Shown here piece by piece: positions 43,313-52,000 of a stretch of 64,000 nt of DNA. The notes under the pieces were generated by a model. It was not told the origin of the DNA, ran no database searches, and saw nothing but the letters and a program-made list of their open reading frames with translations. The position numbers were made by a program, and so were the translations under genes. Position 1 is the first letter of the stretch; each line of letters starts with the position of its first letter. Source of the DNA: Proteobacteria bacterium UBA981 (lineage in GTDB: Bacteria; Pseudomonadota; Gammaproteobacteria; Ga0077536); NCBI GenBank assembly GCA_002292285.1, contig DBBP01000035.1:94813-158812 (forward strand), written 5' to 3'.

Positions 43313-43831
43313 TTACTGCGTCGGGATGTGCCGTTGAGCGGTCTCTTTAGCTGAATCCAGCACTTTGTCCTCAAGCGCCTTCTTGTGGTCGAGCAGGCGG
43401 TCGCGCAGGCCGGGCAGCAGGGGCGCAACAATCTGGGCGGCTAATACCGCGGCGTTTTCCGCGTTGTCGACTGCCACCGTAGCTACGGGAACCCCGGCAG
43501 GCATCTGCACGATAGACAGCAGTGAGTCCATACCCTCGAGTTTGGTCGCGGCAACCGGAACACCGATCACGGGGACAATGGTATGTGCGGCAATCATGCC
43601 GGGTAAGTGTGCTGCACCGCCGGCCCCGGCAATCACGACAGCAATGTTCCGCTCAACCAATCTGCTGGCGTAGTCGTGCAATTTGTTCGGCGTTCGATGC
43701 GCCGAGACGATGTCGAGTTCGTAGGGGACGGCAAAAGCCCGCAACGTGTCCGCGGCCGCTTGCATGACGCGCAAATCTGATTTGCTCCCCATTACGATAG
43801 ACACCAGAACGTCTGAGGTTCCGTTACTCAT
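43313..43831 (-). CDS. purE: N5-carboxyaminoimidazole ribonucleotide mutase PurE
   Basis: 172 residues from the ATG at 43831. VSIVMGSKSDLRVM and VSAHRTPNKL form the phosphate and substrate sites, followed by GAGGAAHLPGMIAAHT. PurE rearranges N5-CAIR to CAIR in purine synthesis. Its start overlaps the purK stop by eight bases, the usual purK-purE coupling. Confidence 0.95.
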   Translation of the reverse strand: MSNGTSDVLVSIVMGSKSDLRVMQAAADTLRAFAVPYELDIVSAHRTPNKLHDYASRLVERNIAVVIAGAGGAAHLPGMIAAHTIVPVIGVPVAATKLEGMDSLLSIVQMPAGVPVATVAVDNAENAAVLAAQIVAPLLPGLRDRLLDHKKALEDKVLDSAKETAQRHIPTQ

Positions 43832-45023
43832 CAACGCTTACCACCTGAATACTGCCTTTAATCCTTTGCGCCTTCTCGATCGCCGCTGCGCGGTTTTCCG
43901 CAAGCACCGTCACGTGCCCCATCTTACGCCCCGGCCGAACTTCGGGTTTGTCGTAGCTGTGTACATACACCCGGTCACTTTCTGACCACCCATCAAAGCC
44001 GACGTAGTGTGGTTTGCCTGACGCGCCCTGAGCCCCGAGCACGTTGAACGTGACCGCAGCTGAAAGCAAATCGCCATTCGTTAACCCGGCGCCGGTAACC
44101 GCGCGCAAATGTTGCTCAAACTGCGAGGTCGCACAGGCCTCAATCGTATAGTGCCCGGAATTGTGCGGGCGTGGTGACATTTCGTTGACCAGAACCTGGC
44201 CGTCGGTATCAACAAAAAATTCGATAGCAAGAATTCCGATGTAGCCGAGCGCCGTGGCCAACGCTTCGGCGATATCCTGACATTGCCGCGCGATGCTGTC
44301 GCTCACTTCGGCAGGCGCTATAACGCTGTCCATGATGTGATCTTGCGGGTCCATAACGATCTCGGTGAGCGGGTAAGTGACGGTCTCACCGTGCGCGTCG
44401 CGGGCGATAAGAATCGCCAATTCAAGTTCAATGGCGACGCGTTCTTCAAGGAGCGCCGCGACCGGCGGTAGCGCCGCCAGCGCCGTTGCGTCCTGCACGA
44501 TAGCGACGCCGCGGCCGTCATAGCCGTCTCTACACGCCTTCCAGACACAAGGAAACTTGGGCGCTGCTGTGTTCTGCGGGTCGAAGGGCGTGAAAGAACT
44601 CGTTGGAATGCCGTGGTCGCGCAAAAACTTCTTCTGCACCAGTTTGTCCTGGATAGTCTGCAGAACCTTCGCTCCGGGGCGCACCAGATACCCCTCTGCT
44701 TCGAGCTCGGCGAGCGCCTCAGCGTTTATTCGCTCGATTTCGAAAGTGACGAAATCACTGCTTTCTGCGAGCTGTCGCAGGCAGGCTGCGGAATCGAATG
44801 GTCCAACGATGGTTCTCAAGGCGACCGCCGCTGATGAACACTGCGCGTCCGGGTCCAATACGACAAGCTTGAGGTCGAGTACGGCCGCCGCCGGAAACAT
44901 CATGCGTGCGAGTTGCCCACCGCCGGCAACGCCAACGACATGGGCCGCAGTTTGCGCTTGAGATCCCGACGCCTGACCATCATCTGGAAGCCTGTCGGTG
45001 TCGTGAGGGTCAGATGGTGTCAT
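43824..45023 (-). CDS. purK: N5-carboxyaminoimidazole ribonucleotide synthase PurK
   Basis: 399 residues of the ATP-grasp superfamily. The N-terminal GVAGGGQLARM binds AIR, and the ATP-grasp region includes YDGRGV and VNEMSPRPHNSGHYTIEA. It makes N5-CAIR from AIR, bicarbonate and ATP. The first 25 residues are an extra Pro/Asp-rich tail, and a later start is possible but none has a good ribosome site. It lies downstream of tRNA-Thr. Confidence 0.95.
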   Translation of the reverse strand: MTPSDPHDTDRLPDDGQASGSQAQTAAHVVGVAGGGQLARMMFPAAAVLDLKLVVLDPDAQCSSAAVALRTIVGPFDSAACLRQLAESSDFVTFEIERINAEALAELEAEGYLVRPGAKVLQTIQDKLVQKKFLRDHGIPTSSFTPFDPQNTAAPKFPCVWKACRDGYDGRGVAIVQDATALAALPPVAALLEERVAIELELAILIARDAHGETVTYPLTEIVMDPQDHIMDSVIAPAEVSDSIARQCQDIAEALATALGYIGILAIEFFVDTDGQVLVNEMSPRPHNSGHYTIEACATSQFEQHLRAVTGAGLTNGDLLSAAVTFNVLGAQGASGKPHYVGFDGWSESDRVYVHSYDKPEVRPGRKMGHVTVLAENRAAAIEKAQRIKGSIQVVSVDE

Positions 45024-45253
45024 GGTCTCTCTCGGCGAATCGTGTCACGGGTCTGTTTGCGGCGCACGATACCTTTTTGCAGTGTTCATTTAGCCAACGA
45101 CGGTGACAGCGATTGCACCGGGCACCGGCTTCCAGCCAGGGTGGCATCGCATTCGACGTCCGAAGAACCCCCGTGACACGGTTGGGTAACCGCCAGGCGT
45201 CGGTCCTCGACTGTAGGAGCAACTGACTGATCATCGTAAGTCTTTGTTTTATT

Positions 45254-45329
<76 letters not shown>

Positions 45330-45391
45330 GTTAGTGGAGGTTTCGAGGGGGCGCAATGATAGCTAAAGGACAGGCTTTTGTCGCCGGTTTG

Positions 45392-45823
45392 TCAGCTTTG
45401 ATTACGGACCCGAATGACGACGTCGACGCTGTCCGTGCAGGTACCGGCCGGTGGTACGGGCAACTCCTTAATGACCGCATCCGCGGTCGGGAAATCAATC
45501 AACACGCCATCGTCGACATTATAGAAGTGGTAATGCCGCGAGGTATTGGAGTCATAGAACACCCGCGTCGCGTCAACGCGCACTTCCCGAACCAGGCCGC
45601 GCTCGGCGAACAGTCCTAGCGTGTTGTAGACTGTAGCTTTGGACACAGCCGTGTCAGCATCGCTCAACTTTGCGAGCACTTGCTCAGCCGATAGGTGTTG
45701 GGTTCTTTCGAGCAAGATTGTCGCGATTTCAATGCGTTGCGGTGTGGGAGATACGCCCGCCTGAAGCAATACGGTGGCAACGTCGTCGCGCGGAACCGGC
45801 GGCGTGACAAGAGATTTGTCCAT
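45392..45823 (-). CDS. Fur-family regulator, Irr-like
   Basis: 143 residues. The winged-helix part (GVSPTPQRIEIATILLE, SKATVYNTLGLFAERG) is typical of Fur proteins. The dimer domain has RHYHFYNVDDGVLIDFP and the C-terminus SVDVVIRVR, as in heme-responsive Irr regulators of alphaproteobacteria. There is no CxxC structural zinc pair. Its own promoter carries a dyad like the iron-control element bound by Irr. It may report heme or iron status; an oxidative-stress role (PerR-like) is the alternative. Irr-type proteins outside alphaproteobacteria are less studied. Confidence 0.8.
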   Translation of the reverse strand: MDKSLVTPPVPRDDVATVLLQAGVSPTPQRIEIATILLERTQHLSAEQVLAKLSDADTAVSKATVYNTLGLFAERGLVREVRVDATRVFYDSNTSRHYHFYNVDDGVLIDFPTADAVIKELPVPPAGTCTDSVDVVIRVRNQS

Positions 45824-45843
45824 CCGCGGCAGTATACGCGGGA

Positions 45844-45860
45844 TTTAGACTGTGTCTAGA
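45844..45860. promoter_or_regulatory. Irr/Fur-type operator upstream of the Fur-family gene
   Basis: TTTAGAC-TGT-GTCTAGA is an inverted repeat with one mismatch per arm and a 3-nt spacer. It closely resembles the Irr iron-control element (TTTAGAA-N3-TTCTAAA). It lies 21 bp before the regulator start, so autoregulation is likely. Confidence 0.55.
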
Positions 45861-46037
45861 TTAAACGCGAATAATTTGCATTTAGAAGCCGAAGCCTCTA
45901 TCGACCTCCATGTGAGAGACGCGCTGGTGTGAACGGTGTCACAAAGACCTCTCGATAGAACACCACTCAGCACTCTATTGCCACCGTTCGTCGTTCGATA
46001 CCTGCATATTCCAAACGGACGACCCATACTTCAGCGC

Positions 46038-46670
46038 ATGAACAGACACCGCGGATTTACGATTCTTGAGTTGATGACCATTGTCGCCATAACGGCGGCC
46101 CTGGTGACCATAGGAATTCCGGGCTTCAACACACTAACGTTCAACAACAGGCTGACTACCCAGCTCAATCTGTTTTCGTCTTCACTCGCACTCGCGAGGA
46201 GCGAGGCCGTCAAGGTCAATCAACGGGTTGTCGTGTGCCCTTCTGATGACGGTTTGACCTGTGATACCACGCTCACGTTTGACAAAGGCTGGCTCGTGTT
46301 CGTCGATCGCGGCGGTACAGATTTTCAGGTGGATAACGACGGCGCTGGCAATCCCCTCGACGACCCTTGCGGCGTAACGGCCGGCGATGATGCGGCTGAC
46401 GATTGCATTCTTAATTATGTGCCTGGGCTGACGGTTGTGACCATGACCCTGCAAACTGACATTGCTGCCAATCGAATTTCCTACAACGGCCTTGGCTCGA
46501 GCAGCAGCGCAGGCATGTTCGTCATCTGTGACTCTCGCGATAACGACAATGAAGACGGTGACGGCATAGACGACTACGCCAAGGCGGTCGTTGTCTCGAA
46601 TACTGGGCGCACGAGCGTTCGAACGACCAAAATCGATGGGAGTGCTATCGCATGCGACCCTCCGTTCTAG
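46038..46670 (+). CDS. fimT: Minor pilin FimT/GspH-type pseudopilin
   Basis: 210 residues from the ATG at 46038, giving a normal prepilin leader (MNRHRG, cleaved before FTILEL). The hydrophobic N-terminal helix carries the conserved glutamate at +5. The body contains Asp-rich loops (DNDNEDGDGIDDY). FimT/FimU-type minor pilins prime type IV pilus assembly. It is the first gene of the operon fimT-pilV-pilW-pilX-pilY1-pilE and overlaps pilV by 19 bases. Confidence 0.9.
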   Translation: MNRHRGFTILELMTIVAITAALVTIGIPGFNTLTFNNRLTTQLNLFSSSLALARSEAVKVNQRVVVCPSDDGLTCDTTLTFDKGWLVFVDRGGTDFQVDNDGAGNPLDDPCGVTAGDDAADDCILNYVPGLTVVTMTLQTDIAANRISYNGLGSSSSAGMFVICDSRDNDNEDGDGIDDYAKAVVVSNTGRTSVRTTKIDGSAIACDPPF

Positions 46671-47251
46671 CGCATCGCCGCAATAGCCGCGGTATGACGC
46701 TTATTGAAGTTCTCATTGCGATCGTCATTTTCGCAGTAGGTCTACTCGGCATCGCCGCCCTCCAGGTCGCTGGTCTGCGCTATACAAAAGGCTCGCAAGC
46801 GCGCTCCGTCGCAGCGCTGCAAGCCGAGAATATGATCGATCGGATGCGCGCCAACTCCATCGGCGTCGACTCAGACTTCTATCTTGCGGTCGATCCTGAG
46901 TCAATCGATTGCGATTCTGCTGACTGCTCCCCTACGCAACTCGCAGCCTTCGACTATGCGCGCTGGCTCAGCGAAACCCGCCAGGCGCTTGGTGTTAAGC
47001 GTAACGACGGCTTGACGAACGTGGATGCGAAGGTCAACGCGACGATATGCATCGATTCGACACCAAACGATGGTACTAGCACCTCCTGGGCGTGCGACAA
47101 CACCGGTAATGTTTACGCCATAAAAATCGAGTGGCAGGAACGTTCCCTGGCACGAGCGGGCAAGGTTACCGACACTTACTCAAACTCTTCGGGATCTGGC
47201 GCGGATACAGGCTTCGTGCTGAATCGCTTTGTAATGAGGTTCATACCATGA
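46652..47251 (+). CDS. pilV: Minor pilin PilV
   Basis: 199 residues. The leader ends RGM-TLIEVLIAIVIF with the class III cleavage site and conserved glutamate. GLLGIAALQVAGLRYT is typical of PilV. It belongs to the minor-pilin priming complex at the pilus tip. Its stop overlaps the pilW start (ATGA). Confidence 0.92.
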   Translation: MRPSVLAHRRNSRGMTLIEVLIAIVIFAVGLLGIAALQVAGLRYTKGSQARSVAALQAENMIDRMRANSIGVDSDFYLAVDPESIDCDSADCSPTQLAAFDYARWLSETRQALGVKRNDGLTNVDAKVNATICIDSTPNDGTSTSWACDNTGNVYAIKIEWQERSLARAGKVTDTYSNSSGSGADTGFVLNRFVMRFIP

Positions 47252-48375
47252 AACGCCAAACCGGTCGGCGAGCGCTGCGCGGATTCTCTATCGTCGAGTT
47301 AATGGTCTCAACGACAATCAGCTTAATCATGTTCGGTGTCATCATCGAATTGTTCGCCAGCAACAAAGAGGCCTATCGCTTGCAAGAAGGGGCCAGCGTA
47401 CTGAATGAGAATGCACGCTTCGCTGTTGCCCATCTACAGTTTTACATGCGTTTGGCGGATCATTGGGGCGGCATTGAACCCGTGAATGTAAGCGTAGATG
47501 CTGGGGTCCCAGCGCCCTCTTTTATCGATGTGACGGTCACCGAATGCGACGGTGACAACGTTATTTCCAATGTCGGATTCAGGGGATTCGACAGCGTCAA
47601 TACGGACCTGCCCTTGCCTCTCAACTGCATGGGCAATAATTACGAGCCTAATACGGACGCGTTCTTCATTCGCTACGGCGTTTCGCACGAACACGGCCGC
47701 GTGATCACGGATGAGTCAGACCCGGTCGCGAACGGGGTCCCCGTTATGCCGAATTCTACGGACGGTGAGACGCCAGTTTTGAGTAGCTACGTTTCGGGCG
47801 CAGAAGGGGATGGGATTTGGCTACGGACCGTGCTGGGCAGACGTTCCGTGATCTTTGAAAACAGCGATCTCGCAGACCTCCCGAGCGACGTTTACTCTGC
47901 TGGCGACCCAGACCCTGTCGCGGTTACGAACTACCGCTATCAGGCGATGCTTTATTACATTCGTTCCTGTGAGTATCCGGAAACAACCGGGACGGCAACA
48001 CTTTGTGATAGCACCGACGATAGCATTCCAACCCTCGTCCGCTTGACTCTGAATCCGGATTTGTCATTCGACGAAGAAGTCATCGTGAGTGGTGTGGAAA
48101 ACATGCAATTGCTTTACGGCGTCGACGATAGTGGTGATTTCGTTGCAGACCGGTATGACGTTGCAGAGGATATTGATGACGCCTCGAACTGGAGCAATGT
48201 GGTATCAGTTCGCGTGAGTCTGATCGTTGCTAATCTTGAACGCGACAACACCGTGAACGACACCAAGACATATTACGTACTCGACAGCACCTGGCAGCCG
48301 CCAGCTGAGGGACGGAATTTTCGTCGCTCGCAGTATGACTTCACGGTGCAGATTCGAAACATGACGAGGGCCTGA
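47248..48375 (+). CDS. pilW: Minor pilin PilW
   Basis: 375 residues from the ATG at 47248. The prepilin site is RG-FSIVELMVST, followed by GASVLNENARFAVAHL, which is typical of PilW. The large C-terminal part has several Asp-rich stretches (DDSGDFVADRYDVAEDIDDA), possible calcium loops. Coupled to pilV and two bases from pilX. Confidence 0.92.
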   Translation: MKRQTGRRALRGFSIVELMVSTTISLIMFGVIIELFASNKEAYRLQEGASVLNENARFAVAHLQFYMRLADHWGGIEPVNVSVDAGVPAPSFIDVTVTECDGDNVISNVGFRGFDSVNTDLPLPLNCMGNNYEPNTDAFFIRYGVSHEHGRVITDESDPVANGVPVMPNSTDGETPVLSSYVSGAEGDGIWLRTVLGRRSVIFENSDLADLPSDVYSAGDPDPVAVTNYRYQAMLYYIRSCEYPETTGTATLCDSTDDSIPTLVRLTLNPDLSFDEEVIVSGVENMQLLYGVDDSGDFVADRYDVAEDIDDASNWSNVVSVRVSLIVANLERDNTVNDTKTYYVLDSTWQPPAEGRNFRRSQYDFTVQIRNMTRA

Positions 48376-48377
48376 GA

Positions 48378-49025
48378 ATGACTTCCTTCCAACCTATTCG
48401 CATTGCGGGCCGAGCACCTCAGCGCGGCGTCGCACTGATAATTGCCCTCATCCTGCTGATGGTTCTGACAATGATCGCCGTTGTCGCCATGCGCACCACC
48501 ACCCTTGACCTCAAAATGTCGACGAATCAAACCGTGCAGAAACGTACATTTCAAATCTCTGAAGCAGCCCGAGCAAGCATTCACCAGGTACTTCAAAGCC
48601 ACTCGTTTTACCGAGGTTGGCCGGCTTCAATCGGGGGCAGCGTCGCGGCTTACACCGGCTTCACGATCCCGACGGAAGTCGAAATCGACGACGATCCGGG
48701 ATTACAGGAGCTTTATCTTGCCGACAACGCAGATCACTGGGACCTAAGACCGGCCGCGGTTGATATGCGAATGCTCGTCGACGGGGATGGTGACAGCAGC
48801 TATATCTCGTGGACAGATCTGGCAGCAGACGTATTCATTACGAGAATCACCACTGTCGCTGCCCCCGGTTCAGACACGTCTCAGGTGACGGGTTACGAGG
48901 GGCTCGGTGCGGGTGCCGCGGGTGCCGGTTCGCACATGTACTACAGAATTATTTCGAATGCGGCTGGCACCGGCGGGAGTCAGTCAACGACTGAAGCGCA
49001 TTTTCGCTACGTCGTCACCAACTAG
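48378..49025 (+). CDS. pilX: Minor pilin PilX
   Basis: 215 residues. The N-terminus QRGVALIIALILLMVLTMIA followed by DLKMSTN is the PilX pattern; like PilX elsewhere it lacks the usual glutamate at +5. A DGDGDSSYISWTD loop could bind calcium. The gene lies between pilW and pilY1 in the usual order. Confidence 0.9.
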   Translation: MTSFQPIRIAGRAPQRGVALIIALILLMVLTMIAVVAMRTTTLDLKMSTNQTVQKRTFQISEAARASIHQVLQSHSFYRGWPASIGGSVAAYTGFTIPTEVEIDDDPGLQELYLADNADHWDLRPAAVDMRMLVDGDGDSSYISWTDLAADVFITRITTVAAPGSDTSQVTGYEGLGAGAAGAGSHMYYRIISNAAGTGGSQSTTEAHFRYVVTN

Positions 49026-49068
49026 TCATCAACATCGTTCGTCGCATCCACCGAACGAGGACAAAACT

Positions 49069-52000
49069 ATGTACAAGAAATTTGCTTATTTACGCTCTTT
49101 TGCGCTGGGTTTTGCCCTGAGTATCAGTTTCATCCCGGCTATTTGGTCCGCTAACGTCCTCGCGGCGAATCTTTCCGGCGCCGATATGATCGATTACACC
49201 TCGTATCCGGTAACGACACTCGAAAATGTCACGCCGAAAGTGATGTTAACCATGTCGCGCGACCACCAATATTTCTTCAAGGCCTATAACGACTTCACCG
49301 ACCTGGACGGAGACGGTCAGCTGGATCTGACTTACAACAACAACTTCCAGTATTACGGTTATTTCGATCCGGATAAATGCTACAGCTACGACGAGCGAAA
49401 TTTCGCCGGCGGCGGGCAGATTGAACATTTTCTGCCGGCAGATTTCACCACAGATTATTATTGCGACGGGGTCAGTGGTGAGTGGAGTGGCAATTTCATG
49501 AACTGGGCGACGATGTCGCGCATGGACATCATTCGTAAGATCATTTACGGCGGCCGGCGCTACGAAGACAGAGACTCCCACACGCTGCTCGAGCGCGCTT
49601 TGCTCCCGACCGACGCACACGCATTCGCAAAATATTACAACGGCGATGACATCCACAAATTAACCCCCTTCTCGGGCATTCGCACGGATGGCAATAACTG
49701 TCCAAGCGGGGATGCGACCTGTGGCAATGATGTCGATGATATTGATGAAGGCATCACGATTTGCAATACCACTTTTGCAACCAGCGGCGAATCGCAAACC
49801 ACCAACGCGCGGCCGTTGGCGCGAGTGGTCGAAGGAAACTACTCGTTGTGGGGCGCTAGCGAAGTGTTCCAATGCAATTACCGTGGCAATATCTCGAGCA
49901 GCAGACGGGGGAACTACGGCACCAATGGCAACGACCCTGCGCAATCGGGCATTGAGGCCGAAGACGATTCGCCAACGGAATCTTCGGTCGGTCTTACCTC
50001 CGGTGGCTATGGACCCGACTATGAACTCCATATCCTCGCCTGCGAACCCGGATTCATCTCCGCCAGCGATGATAACGAGAACTGCCGCCAGTATCCGGAC
50101 GGCAACTATAAGCCGAGTGGGTTAATTCAGGAGTACGGCGAGGACGAGCGCATCCATTTTGGGCTATTTACCGGGAGCTACGAGAAAAACATCAGTGGCG
50201 GTGTACTGCGCAAGAATATAGGGCCATTGGACGACGAAATAAACGTCGATACTGACGGCACTTTCAAAGCCGACCCGAATTCCGCGGTGCCCGCTGTTGG
50301 CGTTATCCGCGCGTTGGATATTTTCAAAATCTGGGGCTACGGCTATGGCCAACGAACGTCATCCGCTCGCTATTACAGTAGTGCCTCGAGTGATGACTGT
50401 AGATTCCAACTACCAGGATTGGAAGGCAAGGAAGGAGAATGCGCGAGTTGGGGTAATCCTATGTCCGAGCTCTACGGCGAAACGATTCGCTACCTCGCCG
50501 GACTGACGCCGAACTCGGCTTTTGCTGCGAATGACAACAGCTATGTCGGTGGACTGAAAGAAGACGATTGGCCACCGGAAGGCGATCCGGATGACCCTGC
50601 GCATTTCCTCAACGAGGATAATTTTTGCGCGGGCCTGAACGTGGTCATGATCAATAGTTCGTTGAACTCCTACGACGGAGATACCAGCTTCTTTACCGAC
50701 ATCGGCTCACCCGATCCGAGCGACTTAACTGACATCATCGGCGATGAAGAAGGCATTACCGGTGGCAACTACCTGGTTGGACGCGTCGGCGCGGCAAGCG
50801 ATCCGGGTAACGATGAACTGTGCACCTCAAAAGTGGTGACTGGCCTCGGCGACGTTGCTGGCGCCTGCCCTGAAGGTCCGACACTAGACGGTACCTACCA
50901 CCTCGCCGGTATGGCGCATTATGCGCACACAGAGGATATTCGCCCGAATTTAACCGGGCAACAAAAGGTCACGACGTATGCGGTGCAACTCGCAACCAAC
51001 GTGCCGAAATTCGCACTCGATGTTGACGCCGCCGTTGACGCGGACGGTGATGGCGATTTCACCAACGATTCCGATGTCACCATCTTGCCAGCTTACAGAT
51101 TGGTGCAAAACGATAGTGGCGGCACCTTGGTCGATTTCAAGATTGTGCAAAATCATGTTGAAGTCGATCCATCTCAACCGAATCTGGCGACCTCCGATTT
51201 AGAAGATTTTTTGCCCGCCGGTAGTACCGGGTTCTTCTATGGCAAGGCCATGGTGCAATGGGAGGACAGCGAGCAAGGCGGTGATTTCGACAAAGACATG
51301 TGGGGCGTGATCAGCTACCTGCTGGACACCAACACGACCCCGGCGACCGTCACGATCTCAACCAATGCTGTTAACCGGGCGACCGCAAATGGGCAACTGT
51401 TCGGCTTCATAACCTCCGGCACAACACAAGATGGGTTTCACGCATTCAGCGGCATTTACGGCGGTAAATATGCCGACTCGGACATCCTGATGCCTGACTG
51501 CAACGATGTTTATGCAGACACCGCGACCAGCTCGACCAATGACGACGGTAACTGCGACGTCGCCGATGACGCGCGCAGCCATACCTTTACCGTTGGCGGT
51601 AGCGGTGGCGGACTACTTCCGGACGCACTGTTTTTGGCTGCGAAATACGGTGGCTTCGAAGACAGTGACGGCGACGGATTGCCGAACATTGAGGGTGAAT
51701 ACGACACGCGCGATACCAGCGGCAACAAAGTTGTCGGTGGTGATGGCATCCCGGACACCTACTTTTTCGTTACCAACCCGGCCGCACTCGAGGACGCTTT
51801 GCGCTCGGTATTCGACCAGGTCATTGAGCGCGTCGCGTCCGGTACGGCTGCTGCGGTGGTTGCGAGTGAGCAGGAAGGCACGGGTGCGGTATTCCAGGCC
51901 TTATACGATCCGATCAAAACCGACAATCTAGGCAATGAAGCGAAATGGATGGGAACGCTACACGCAGTGTTTGTCGATCCAAATGGATTCTTGCGTGAAG

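Noticed and set aside
48907..49068. Upstream extension of PilY1
   Set aside because: It overlaps pilX, lacks a signal peptide at its start and has no ribosome site; the ATG at 49069 has both.
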